Positions 1-9,870 of a stretch of DNA of 20,920 nt are shown here, in pieces. Position numbers and translations under genes: made by a program. Position 1 is the stretch's first letter. Every line of letters begins with the position of its first letter. Under the pieces are notes generated by a model. That model was not told where the DNA came from. It was given only the letters and a program-made list of their open reading frames with translations, and searched no databases. The DNA lies in NCBI GenBank assembly GCA_037176905.1, contig JBBBWG010011313.1:1-20920 (forward strand). The letters are read 5' to 3'. The DNA is from Azolla pinnata (taxonomy: Eukaryota > Streptophyta > Polypodiopsida > Salviniales > Salviniaceae).

Positions 1-178
1 GAAAGACGTCGCCGAAAAACTTTTAGGAAGCTCAAGTCTTTAATCGCCGGTCAGAAATTACGAATGGTCGTAACTGTTTCAAATCTTCTCCAAACTATAC
101 GCTCTTGACGTCCACACCGAGCTGAATACAGCGGGAAGGCAGTAGCAGCAGATGATGGCCTACAGCGGACGGAACCGT

Positions 179-234
179 GCTCTGATACCAAATGTTGTAT
201 CTTACCGTGTTGGCTCTGATACCAAATGTTGTAT
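179..234. repeat. Direct duplication of LTR-end/primer-binding-site junction
   Basis: A 22-base sequence starting GCTCTGATACCAAATG occurs perfectly at 179-200 and at 213-234, 34 bases apart. Each copy contains the primer binding site plus the last bases of the LTR, so the junction itself is duplicated. Confidence 0.9.
213..224 (-). other. Primer binding site, tRNA-iMet type
   Basis: The minus strand reads TGGTATCAGAGC, the canonical plant retrotransposon primer binding site complementary to the 3' end of initiator tRNA-Met. It is separated by two T from the LTR end at 227. A second copy of the same motif lies 34 bases further into the element (179-190). Confidence 0.85.
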
Positions 235-824
235 GTGGGGAAGGTCGTCAGTCGGAACGAAGCACTACCTCCTAGCAGTATGGTGGAGGTGTCAAGAGGT
301 AAGTCAGAACAGAGGAGAAGATCATATCTGAAGGAGGAGGCTTCAGATCTAGGTCGGTTAGAAGTGGCGACAAAGACACAAGAGAGAGAGAGAGAGATAG
401 GCACAAAGTAGCACTACTATTATCTAGAGTTGGAGTACCAACTTTGGACGACCATACAAGCTTGGTATTTATACCCCCAAGTTAGGGCACAAGCCTTTTC
501 GACATATTACAAATATGGCCCGGCCCGTTCACTTATCGACAGTGTGAACACGACCTGTAATGTGAATGGGCGACAGGTTTATCATGTATATATACAAATA
601 ATGTGTATCATGTTTATTGCAAATATCCACAGTACTTTGCAATCATGGAGAAGATGGGAAGGAAACTTTGAGATATATTTTCAAGAAAGGATTACAAGGA
701 TTCAGAAGATGGACGAGAGTCATTATCAATCGCAAACATACAGTTAATGGAACAACTATATTTGCGGGAGGCAATTTAACGAAGAGGGGTGGTATGTTTT
801 CTCTATAGAATGATCATAACAACA
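227..824 (-). repeat. 5' LTR (598 bp)
   Basis: On the + strand the segment begins TGTTGTATG and ends ATAACAACA, so on either strand it has the TG...CA ends expected of an LTR, with a short terminal inverted repeat (TGTTGT/ACAACA). A TATAAATA box on the minus strand lies at about 467-476. It is followed by a pyrimidine-rich CT repeat, typical of an R/U5 start. The primer binding site abuts the 227 end. The boundary at 824 rests only on the inverted terminal bases and is less sure than the one at 227. Confidence 0.72.
467..476 (-). promoter_or_regulatory. LTR TATA box
   Basis: The minus strand reads GGTATAAATACC here, about 240 bases before the LTR end. This is a sensible place for the U3/R promoter of an element of this orientation. 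Confidence 0.55.
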
Positions 825-2583
825 AGTTTGGGTAGTTTTCAGAGAGTTCTTATTCGCTATTTTCAATCATGGCAAGAAATTGTTTTCTTTTTTGCGATTT
901 CAGTTTTCTCTGTGCTAAACAAGAACGTGTCCACTCTTATGTCGTAGGTTACGCTTAGCAAGAAGCACTCTCGAGCTTGAGATACCGAGCATAAAAGCTT
1001 TTCTTGTCTCTTAGACGAAGACCCCCAGTCGATGGAAATTAGAAATGGATGGTATTGCAACAAAAGCCAAAGAAAAAGAAAAGCCCAAAGCCAAGAGAAG
1101 CAAGTCTGGCCAATTGTAAATGTTTCTGTTTCGGAAAGGACAAAAGCCTATGCCAAAGGAAAAGCTCCAAAGCAAATTTGCCCACTTGAGAAAGAGAAGG
1201 GAGATGCATTTTGGCGACTTCAAAGCTACAAGGTAAGCAAGTAGCATAAGAGGAATGTACTTTTTGCTTCTTCTAGCCTCTTTGATTCCAACAATAAATT
1301 GACAAAAAATCTAGAATTTGATCCTTGATAGATGCATGAAAAGCAATAAAAGTTGGTTAGAGCCCGTTAGCGCCCTTAAGAAAAGCAGAATGCAAAGCCA
1401 CAGCTAGTTGCTCAATGCTTAAGCTTGAGTTGTGAAACTTAAAAAGAAACTCAATCGTAAAATCAAAAAGAAAAAGCTAAAAAGGGTGGAGTTGTTGGTG
1501 GAGCCTAACCAAAGCATTAGGCAAAAAGCCATTGCAGAAATCCAAAAAAAGGAAACAAGTAATTGCATATACAAAATCAAAAGGAAAATCAGAGGATAGA
1601 TAGAATGTCATTTTACTACATGTGTTTCAATCGAGGGTTGGATGATGCGAGAGTCGAAATCTCTCGAGCTATTGCTGATTGAGTTTGCATTGTAGTGGTC
1701 AAACTGTGGATTGCTTAGCAGTGAAATTTTGTGACATTATTGCATAAACGGAGAAACACTTTGGTCTGAGTGTAAACATTTAATGTAACTTGTTTTTGTG
1801 GTCATCACTTGGGCTTTGGCAATGTTATGCCCTTTGCTTACTTATTGCATTTATCAGATGGTATGATATATTCTACTTACCTCTACAATTGGTTTACGTT
1901 CGGTCTTTGATTTTCTTTCAATATTCAACAATATATGATTATGAAACACTTGAAAAGATCAAGTGAATGAATCCTGTAGGTTTTTTGTGTTTTTGGCTTT
2001 GGTTCGCCATGGATTGAGAAATAAAATGCGCAAGAAATGGAAAAAGAACAATTAATTATTCCTGTAAACTGTTTCTTTTTGGCATCTATGTATATAATGA
2101 GAACAAAAGTACCAAGAAATTTGTGTTTATCAACTCTAGTGATTGGCTACAAGTTCTGATGGTGTTGCATTTCATTTTTGTCCCATCTGATTTTGTGAAG
2201 ACATGTATAGCTCGAAATGGAAAGACGAGGTGGTATATTTAGTTATATATATGTTTGATCTATGATGATGCCCCCATTTGGGTTCTTGTTTGTTCTTAAG
2301 TTTGAAATGGCATTTCTTTTAAATCCAGATCTGGTGAATATGTACAACTTGAAATGAAAAGAGAACGATGAGAAAATTGATGTACGCATGATTTATGATG
2401 ATGCAAAAAATTTGATCATCATTAGATATTACGTTCTTGTTTATTTCTCAAATTTCCAATGGAAGGTGTAATAATCACCTATGCATATAATATACTCCCT
2501 CTATCCAATCTGTGAGTTTCTCGGTCATATGCAATTTCTCAAGTAAACGAAGATTGTATAAATACAACTATGAGAAATTGTAG
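825..2583. other. AT-rich stretch with no clear gene
   Basis: No gene is recognised here. A lysine-rich open stretch at 1032-1232 (+) ends in a good splice donor (AAG|GTAAGC at 1233). A second lysine-rich block with stops lies at about 1333-1560. Both could be remnants of the N-terminal exons of the SNF2-type pseudogene downstream, since that family has a charged, poorly conserved N-terminus, but there is no sequence match to support this. A diverged duplication is described separately (2202-2462). Confidence 0.4.
2202..2462. repeat. Diverged tandem duplication, about 135-140 bp
   Basis: Segments 2202-2310 and 2338-2462 share the same order of motifs: an ACATGTATAGCTCGAAATGG-like start, a TGATxTATGATGATGC core, and a GTTCTTGTTTxTTCT end followed by AAxTTxxAATGG. 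Sequence divergence is considerable, which suggests an old duplication. Confidence 0.5.
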
Positions 2584-4456
2584 AGGTTTCCTTGGATACT
2601 GACACAAATGAAAAGAAAAATGGGGGTGAAAATGTTATTTTCACTTCTGTACATGGTAATATGGTTTTTAGGCTACCTCCAAAAGTTGCGAAAATTCTAT
2701 TTCCTCACCAGCTCGAGGGTGTAAAGTGGTTGTGTGGATTGTTTGTCAAAGGATCTGGTGGAATTTTGGGCAATCACATGGGGCTTGACATGTCAAACAA
2801 TGTAAGTGGTATATTCAAACTCATAAATTTGTGTAATGTAAGTTCCTGGAATCAGTAGGTGACAATTTGATATATTCTCATTCTATCGAGCTCCATATTG
2901 TAGATGGCCTCATTTCTTCTTGGCTGATTTGCATCAGACTTTATCAAAAGGGCATTGATAGTTGCAACCAAGACATTGATTACGCATTGAGTGAAGGAGT
3001 CGACTGTTGTTGGACTTGGGAAAAAGACTCGAGAGTAAGCATTTTAACTTTTGAAGAGCACAATGCTTAGTTTTATGAGTCGTAGCTAACATAGCAATAC
3101 AATATCTTGCATTAATCAGCTATTCAAGAACTTCAACAAGTCAACATGGTTATTCGCTTCAGCACGTTTTTATAGGGAGAATCACATCAGAATTTTCGGG
3201 ATTGTGAAAGATAGGCATGGCTGATTATTTACTGTCTACAATCTAGTAGAATTTTGATGACAACATATGATGTGGTTTGAAATAGCTTTGGGAGGAGACT
3301 TGTGCACATCCGCATTGTTCTCAGTGGTACTCCAATACAAAATAACCTCAGGGTAAAGGTGCTTTTAAGAAACATCTATAAAAACTTACGTACAAGTTGT
3401 CTAACTGTACTTTGGTTCACTTGAATTACAGGAGATGTGGGCTCTGTTTGATTTCTGCTGTCCAAATATATTGGGTGACAAAAAAGAGTGAGTTTTATTG
3501 TATACTAAGAATCACGCAATTGTATTATACTCTGATAATGCAGATTCAAAGGTCGCTATGAGGATATAATTTTGATTGCAAAGACAGACAAAAACGAGTA
3601 GGCTCTGATGTTGCCCAAGTATATGGATTAAACAGTTATAGATGTTGTACTAATATTTTACTACACATAAATCTCGATGCTAAAATGTTATCTGTTTCCT
3701 TTCAAAATTAGGAGTTCTGAAAACCGATTGCTCCTGTTTTTTCTTCGTCGTATAAAATGTGATGTTTTTCCTAGTTCCAATAACACAAAGGAATGCAAAC
3801 TTTCCAAGAAGACTGACATTATAGTTTGGATTCACCTTTCAGAAAGACAAGTTGAACCATTAGAATTTAGATTTATCAGAAAAATTTGTAAAACGTGTTT
3901 GTTGGGAGTTTTAATTATTCTTCTTTCTTAATGGATATTTAGTCGGAACTGTACACCGCTTTTCTTGAGAGCAAAACCGCTCATCGGTCACTGGAAGGCT
4001 CTGCATTAGCAACATTGACGGTAAATCCTCAACATGGCAGCTTTATGTGTTACTGAAGAGAAGTACTGATTACTTTGTCTTGTATTAGGTGCTGAAAAAA
4101 ATGTGGCCATCCACGCCTGCTTACTCCTCGAATAGTAGATGATATTGTTAATTGTATAGAGACAATCCTAAGTGCACAAGATTGAGCGGCAGATGAGGCC
4201 ATGATTGCATGAGTGGTGAAGCTTCTGGGCAATAGTGAAGACATAGAATCAATCGCATGCCATATTGTCGTGCCAAATTGCCTTCATTATGATTTTGTTA
4301 GTAAGATACATGAACATTGTTAGGCAGCATTATTACAGTCACGAACAAGAAGGATCTTTGATATCTTTCTACATGCATAGTCAAGATAGACTTGTTGATG
4401 ATGGGCATCAAACACTTGTGTTTACTCAGACACGAATGATTTTAGACGTCATCCAG
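2584..4456 (+). pseudogene. Broken SNF2-family ATPase, CHR24/ERCC6L (PICH)-like
   Basis: This is a remnant of a Swi2/Snf2 chromatin-remodelling ATPase of the plant CHR24/ERCC6-like type. Blocks in order: 2584-2801 (LFPHQLEGVKWLCGLF, then GGILGNHMGLD); 2904-3034 (IKRALIVATKTL, VVGLGKKTRE); about 3245-3352 (ILMTTYDVV, then LSGTPIQNN, motif III); 3432-3487 (EMWALFDFCCPNILGD); 3544-3597 (FKGRYEDIIL); 3712-3850 (FFLRRIKCDVF, KLSKKTDIIVW); 3942-4020 (LYTAFLES, SALATLT); 4089 to about 4320; and about 4350-4456 (LVFTQTRMILDVIQ). Many block edges still carry GT and AG. The copy is dead: the Walker A GKT is destroyed after MGL, the DEAH box segment is deleted between TTYDVV and LSGTPIQNN, TGA stops lie at 2925 and 2988, a frameshift lies near 4100, and the C-terminal helicase motifs are absent. 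Introns show it did not arise by retroposition. Confidence 0.85.
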
Positions 4457-4569
4457 GTTTTTTGACTTGGCTGTTCTTGTCTGCTAAAATTATATTTCCT
4501 TATTGGTATTATTGAAAATGTGTAAAAAGAAGTTAGTCAGGGGCATTATGATTTTTGACACATAGATGA

Positions 4570-5319
4570 AACCATGAAAACATGATATGTTGCAAATACC
4601 GTGATCAGTATGTATGTTGAATGTTGTGCCCTTTCTATGGCACTTTCTGAAATCTTTGATACACTTCTGATTCGGGACTGGAATGTGCTAATATCGGGAA
4701 ATGTTGAATAGCATCTAAGCCTTGGACTGTTACGAAGACCTCCAAATAGAAGGTAATTTCCTAGATTTTGTCTCATTTATGTCTAGCTTGAGGGCTTCTT
4801 GTTGTATAATAGGTGTAGATAAAGGGCGAGAAATACATGCAGAGGTTGAAAAGCAATGTCTAGTTCAAGCTTATGTTCTTTTTGGTAATACGTTAGTCTC
4901 TACATATGCTGCATTTGGGCTCCTGTGTGAAGCAACACAACCGTTTCATAAGCTTCCAGTGAGAAACATAATATCATAGAATGCATTACTGAATGTGGAC
5001 ACGATGAGAAAGCACTTGAGTATTTTCAGAGAATGAGAGTTGAAGATGGTAACCAAATATTGTTACTTGCATCTCTTGTTTGATTGCCTGTAGCTCCATT
5101 GATGATATTATTTTGGGTGAAGAAATATATACTAAAATTGAAATAAGGGATGGTTAGAAAAGGACATTGTAATCAACAACACAGTAATGAACATGTACAC
5201 AAAATACGGTTTGCTTAGGAAATCACTTAACATTTTTTATGTGCTTCAAGTTTGAGACACACTTTCATGGAATGCATTCATTGCCGGATATTTTGAACAT
5301 CAATATGATGAGGAAACGT
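4570..5319 (+). pseudogene. Broken PLS-type pentatricopeptide-repeat (PPR) gene
   Basis: PPR proteins bind organellar RNA for editing, splicing or stability. Successive PPR-like motifs are readable: 4592-4690 (NTVISMYVECCALSMALSEI, then RDWNVLISG); 4722-4980 (CYEDLQIEG, GREIHAEVEKQ, GNTLVSTYAAFGLL, FHKLPVRNIIS); 4981-5100 (ALLNECGHDEKALEYFQRM and a VTCISCLIACSSI-like stretch); and about 5150-5319 (NNTVMNMYTKYGLLRKSLN, SWNAFIAGYFEHQYDEE). The pattern of NTLV-MY-K-G followed by a WNALI-GY motif about every 100 residues is typical of land-plant PLS arrays. Stops (for example after NIIS at 4977) and several frameshifts rule out function. No start, transit peptide, E or DYW domain is seen. It begins about 110 bases after the SNF2 remnant ends, with the missing C-terminal part of that gene in between. 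Confidence 0.85.
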
Positions 5320-6270
5320 TGTTATGATCTGGATGAAAGAGATCTAGATGACCTCAATGATATTGAAAGGGAGTCATTTTCAAGATGAAAGAATGATCTG
5401 ATTGAGCTTGAACAAACACTAAGTTGAGGGAACTTTGATCCACCAGTTATGCACTGCAAGGCGTTGTGACTAATCATGCACAAGATTAGTGTACATATAT
5501 ATTCGATTGGTAAGTTGATTATAAGCAGTTTAAATAAGTTATGTCTAACTGTTAGTTTCAATTTGCCTGCTTAAATTTTTTGTCAAAGGAGAATTTTGTC
5601 ATTTAATCATTCTATATGTTACCTTACTGATTTAAAATATATCTTCTATAATTTATTTTTAGTTGTTAGTTTCAACATAACTACATTGTTTTCAGTCAAA
5701 GAAGAATTGTCATCGTCATACCCCTTCCTCATTCTCTATCTTCAGAATCTAGGAGCTCCCGACTTTAATAACTTCCATAGCCTTCTCATTCATCAAATGA
5801 ATGGTCAATCACAAGTATTGTTTCTATTGTTCACTTTTGCTTATAAATGTCAAAGGAGATGATTTGTAGTTAGTTACATTAATTGTTTATGTTATCCACT
5901 TTTTGCCTAGGTAGTATTTTGCTTGTAAATATTTTGCTATCATGATCTTCTACTGCTCCTGTAAGAAAATCACTCTTAAGAATGAAGACAAACAACTTGA
6001 GCTATACCGTTATGTTTTAGTGGAAATATTCTTTTTTATTTTGAATAGGGGTTATCTCTGTATTCTTTTACAACAAATTGATGTTATTTGCTTCATTGGA
6101 TCTTTGAAATACTTGTATGCCAAATTTGTGTTGCAGTTGAGCTGCTCCTGGGTTATGTTCAAGCATGAAGGCAGCAAATTCTGTTTGGCACCATCACTTG
6201 TTAATAAAGGAGGAAATTTTTGGTGGAATTGATCTTGATACCAACACTATTGTGTCCACAAGTTTCCATA
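5313..6270 (+). pseudogene. Unrecognised exon-like blocks with stops
   Basis: I do not recognise this gene. Block 1 (5313 to about 5495) reads as acidic protein (YDLDERDLDDLNDIERESF, then NDLIELEQTL, NFDPPVMHCKAL, LIMHKI). It is broken by three TGA codons, each at a place where W or R would be natural. Block 2 (about 5756-5818) reads GAPDFNNFHSLLIHQMNGQS, preceded by an AG and followed by a GT. Block 3 (6137 to about 6270) follows a good TTGCAG acceptor and is open in two frames (AANSVWHHHLLIKEEIFGGI in one, LSCSWVMFKHEGSKF in the other), so its frame is undecided. AT-rich intron-like DNA separates the blocks. They may be one decayed multi-exon gene, but that is inference. Confidence 0.4.
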
Positions 6271-7085
6271 CTTAAAACATAAAGAACCTGCTATCTTGTA
6301 AAATATTCTCAAGCAGAATATGGTACCATTACCCAAAGGAAATGATCTTGATATGAATATGGTTCAATCTTTTACCTTATTTTGTTAAATTAATTGCTAA
6401 TGTTTCCTGATAATGTCAGCACATCTGTATTGTACTTCACATTTGCTATTTCTCCACGTTTTTGAAGATTTTCATTGTAGTATATATGTATATGTAAAGC
6501 AAACTGCAATTTTTGTTCATCAGCTTTCAAGAAATGGATGGATTGTACTAAATTTCAACACATCTCTATACTTCACCGTGATACCTCTACAAGCAGTACT
6601 GAAACACATTTGCTAGTTCTCATTTCCAGCGGTTTGTAATTACAGGGAGAACTACAAAAACCCATCATCACCATTATCCAGAAATTATCTAATTCACCAT
6701 CTGTATCATTAATCTTGTCAATATATTTACATAGATACGATAGGATAAAGCTACTTACACATCAAACTGTTTACAGCTTTCAAGTTTTGAGTGGCATGAA
6801 AAGGTAGTTACTAGAAGAATTACACACAGCATATGAAAAGAAAATCCAAGACATGAAGTGTACACACTGAATCTTGAATATGACCAAAGAGGTGTACTCT
6901 TGTTGATGTACATGATCACCCAGTCAAATAATTGATGAATGTTTCTATAAGTTTGAACTTTGAATCTGTTGTTATTACTGACGACGTTAATCACCTTCAC
7001 TCAAATAGATGATTGTGTGATGATGACCTTGAGACCAAGGCATACTCATACAAGCAAGTATCAATACAATTTTTATTAAAGAAAC
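6271..7085. other. AT-rich stretch with no clear gene
   Basis: Nothing is recognised between the exon-like blocks and the hydrolase remnant. The right part (about 6990-7085) is the possible 3' end of the minus-strand hydrolase pseudogene: the frame of its last exon stays open beyond 7086 and stops near 6987. Confidence 0.4.
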
Positions 7086-8696
7086 CTTCGATATGTCCTC
7101 ATGAAACTGATCTTGTCCATCTAGAAATTTACGACAGATGTTGATGACAGCCACATGAAATGCAATCGCATTATCCAGGAACACAAAATGTCCACCCCTG
7201 TACATAAAACATCCCAATTCCTATAACTAAGAAACACCTGACATTTCTAATAGCAGAAGCGCAATGACACCTCACAAAACCCTACATGAGTAAAATTGCT
7301 AAATACCTTCTCAATCCTCACTATGTCTTTTAGGAACCCTCATTTTGCTGCAAGCAGCCACAGTACCTCTATAGTCCATCCAATCTGCTTTACCAAAGAT
7401 GAAAGATGTTGGAACCTTCCAGTCAGCCGCTCTACTTGTACATGAAATTACACGTTTTAAGGAAAGCATGGAATGATCTCACTGTTCCCGTTGAAGGGAA
7501 AAAGAAAAAAGATAAAGTGATAAATCCATATGCACAAGACTGAAAATATTCCTCATATGACAAAGGAGAACCTTCAAGTTTCCAAAAGCAAAGAGATATT
7601 TGAGGCACAGCTCTCCACTTGCCTTGCCTGCTAATGTGTGGTAAACATAATATGCCTCTCCCATTCTAAGCTTTCATCCGTCCCTGCAGAGAACCCAGCT
7701 GGACCGACCGGCATTACATGTTGTACATGTTCGGGATGCTGGGCAAGGAGTATGAACAAAACCATCAGTATAATGAATCACCTCCATGATTTTGTGTAAA
7801 ATCGCTCTTACGGGACATCTTGTCTGTTTATGCTCGTTTTGGTACTATTTTCTCACCTTCAATGCATATTTTGCTGCAACATAGCCCCCCCAAAGAGTGG
7901 TCCAGGAGAATGAAATTCTCTAGTTTCTTGGCTTTCCTCGATGCCATGCCTCAAATGAATCGATGAATCATGTCTCCGCTTCTGCAAAATAGAACCGCCT
8001 TGAGAAGCAATGCATCTGTATCTTCTTTTCTAGGAAAAAGGTTGAAGATCTTAATTATCATCAATGATAATGACGAATGATAGTGATGGTGATAGTGATG
8101 TCGGATGATGGACTGATGGTGGTGCTAATATCAACATCATAGATTGATAGAGAGATAGGGAGAGAAAACCCTAAACCTTCAGTCGCCTTGCAAGTGAAAT
8201 CTGGTCGGCTCGAAGCACCACACCTATAAACCTAAAACATTCTGTCTATCGGTATAGGAGCAAGATGATTACGTGGAATATATCGACAACAATTTGTGGT
8301 TTTCATTTACATATACAAATCCATTAGCGAATTCATAGTTTATCACCCGAGCAGATCTAAGGCATTGACATTGAAATGGTCAGCAAGAGCATCGAAGCTC
8401 CAGAAGAAGAAACATTGCGCGGCTCCACAACCATGGACCATAACAAGCGTTGGCGATTTGTCTGATTTGTTCTTCTCGAAGAGAGATGAATACTTGAGTA
8501 GAGAGAGTAATCTCTGCTCCGATGCGATAATGTCTGCTCTGGATGTGGGAACCCATCGCAGCGTTGCTGCCATGTCTTGTGCCAATCCGAAAATGGCGAG
8601 GAAGAAAACGAAGAAGAAGAGGAAGAAGAAGACGACGATGGTGAAGACGATAGCGATGGCGATGGCGAAGCCATGCGAGCCCAGAGCTTCTTCCAT
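7086..8696 (-). pseudogene. Broken CGI-58/ABHD5-type alpha/beta hydrolase (acyltransferase)
   Basis: This remnant matches the plant CGI-58 family, lipid-homeostasis proteins with lysophosphatidate acyltransferase/lipase-like activity. Exons on the minus strand: E1 8696-8347 (RWVPTSRADIIASEQRLLS, PTLVMVHG, FFFWSFDALADHF); E2 8223-8177 (GASSRPDFTCKATE); E3 7981-7857 (FIDSFEAWHRGKP, ENFILLDHSLGG, AAKYALK after a shift); E4/5 7738-7572 (HPEHVQHVMPVGPAGFSAG joined to YVYHTLAGKASGELCLKYLF); E6 7434-7307 (DWKVPTSFIFGKADWMDYRG); E7 7197-7086 (GGHFVFLDNAIAFH). Exon edges mostly keep GT/AG. Defects: a TGA at 7968-7970 in E3, two frameshifts in E3, an internal deletion of several dozen residues inside E4/5, another of about 35 residues in E1 before PTLVMVHG, and loss of the first Gly of the nucleophile GxSxG (DHSLGG). 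The serine and the GGHF histidine remain visible. This is a pseudogene, not a retrocopy. Confidence 0.85.
8061..8130. repeat. GAT-rich cluster
   Basis: This is an imperfect run of GATGGTGATAGTGATG-like triplets. It lies in the intron between E2 and E3 of the hydrolase remnant. Confidence 0.7.
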
Positions 8697-8736
8697 GGTG
8701 GTCGGTGAGGAAGAAGAAGAAGAAGAAGAAGAAGAA
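8597..8736. repeat. GAA/GAC trinucleotide repeat
   Basis: Two GAA-rich runs (8597-8640 and 8708-8736) lie at the 5' end of the hydrolase remnant. On the minus strand the first is read as a phenylalanine-rich hydrophobic segment in E1. Confidence 0.85.
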
Positions 8737-9040
8737 TGGTGAGAACGATGATGTAGATGGTGGTGCATGATGATGTAGACTGTGCTGAGGTGATGCTGGT
8801 GATAGCGATGATGGTGATTTGATGGTGATGGTCATGATACGACTGTTGAAAGTGGATGATGGATGATGAATAATGGATGATGATGATGGTGGCGGTGGTG
8901 ATGATGATGGTGGCGGTGGTGATGATGATGGTGGTGGTGGTGATATGATGGATACCGATTGTCAATAATGGATGGTGGATGATTGATGATGATGGTGGTG
9001 GTGGCGGTGATGATGATGATGCTGATGGCGGTGATGGTTG
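8737..9040. repeat. GAT/GGT minisatellite with 21-bp units
   Basis: The segment is dominated by GATGATGGTGG-type triplets. A 21-base unit beginning GATGATGATGGTGGCGGTGG is repeated head to tail at 8879-8899, 8900-8920 and 8921-8941, with looser copies to 9040. Long open frames across it (His-rich on the minus strand, Met/Val-rich on the +) are products of the repeat, not genes. Confidence 0.9.
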
Positions 9041-9117
9041 CCAAGGGAAGATGGTCTTTCCACAAGTTCTTTTCTCGAGTATTGGGATATGACAAAAGAG
9101 CCATTGTGTTATGGTGC

Positions 9118-9415
9118 TTTTCAATTTATACAAGAATTTATAAAATTCATACCAAAATTTATACCATAATTTATGCAAATTATAACTGAATTTATACCAA
9201 ATTTTTTACTAACAAGTCATGCCAGAATTTATATGACTTTATACAATTTATATCTGAATTTATAAAATTCATACCTAAATTTATACTAGAATTTATAATA
9301 ATTATAGTTAATTATATTGAATTTGTATTTGCCTTTATATTAATTAGCATTCATACTAGAATTTATATGAATTTATACTAGATTATAGAGAATTTATACT
9401 AGAACTTCTAAAATC
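9118..9415. repeat. AATTTATAC minisatellite
   Basis: The motif GAATTTATA followed by C, A or T recurs about every 12-20 bases, with variants such as AAATTCATACC and ACTAGAATTTAT. The array is irregular and shows no higher-order period that I can see. Confidence 0.75.
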
Positions 9416-9805
9416 CATACCAAAATGCCTGCAATAACAAAATATTTTCACATAACATACACATATTCCAACAGAGATTTCAACCCATATTTCATCTTGA
9501 ATCAAAGATAAAAAGGTGTGGAAGTTGGATCAGCAACTGCAACCATGCAAAGCAACAAGCTTAAACAAATGTCATGAAGACATATAGTTTGGCTTGTAAA
9601 GATTTGAGCTCAACTCACAACCTCTTGGTATATGAATCAAACGTTTAACTATTATTATAATATATTTGATATATTATATTAATAATTATATTATTATTTA
9701 TTACAATATAAAGCATTCTAGAATATTCAATTATTATCTTACATATCATAAATATTTAGAATACTCTAAAACACTCTCGAATGTTTTTTAAAGACTTATA
9801 TATAG
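9416..9805. other. AT-rich spacer without gene
   Basis: No coding signal is seen. Bases 9645-9720 are nearly pure A/T with self-complementary TATTATAATATA-like stretches. Confidence 0.5.
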
Positions 9806-9870
9806 ATGATCGACGATAATAGTGATGGTGATGATGGTGATCTGATGATGATAATGATGGTGATTTTTTT
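9806..9870. repeat. Second GAT-rich cluster
   Basis: GATGATGGTGAT-type triplets are of the same kind as at 8061-8130 and 8737-9040, followed by a nine-base T run. Confidence 0.75.

Larger units (their letters stand above)
1..824 (-). mobile_element. LTR retrotransposon, 5' end, cut by window edge
   Basis: Read on the minus strand, this is the 5' end of an LTR retrotransposon. It has a 5' LTR (824 down to 227), a two-base spacer, a primer binding site for initiator tRNA-Met, and about 210 bases of leader that run off the left edge. The leader has an open minus frame (51-404), but it crosses LTR and leader and matches nothing I recognise, so I do not call gag. Copia or gypsy affiliation cannot be decided because no pol sequence is in the window. 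The matching 3' LTR and the second target-site duplication would lie outside the window. Confidence 0.8.

Noticed and set aside
51..404. 117-codon minus frame as a gag start
   Set aside because: It begins inside the LTR and crosses the primer binding site, so it would not be the normal gag frame. No zinc knuckle or capsid motif is seen.
8296..8742. 148-codon + strand frame with a K- and E-rich end
   Set aside because: It is antisense to hydrolase exon 1; its charged tail is the GAA repeat.
8357..9178. 273-codon minus-strand frame rich in S, H, I and T
   Set aside because: It is the translation of the GAT/GAA microsatellites, overlapping in another frame the real exon 1 of the hydrolase remnant.
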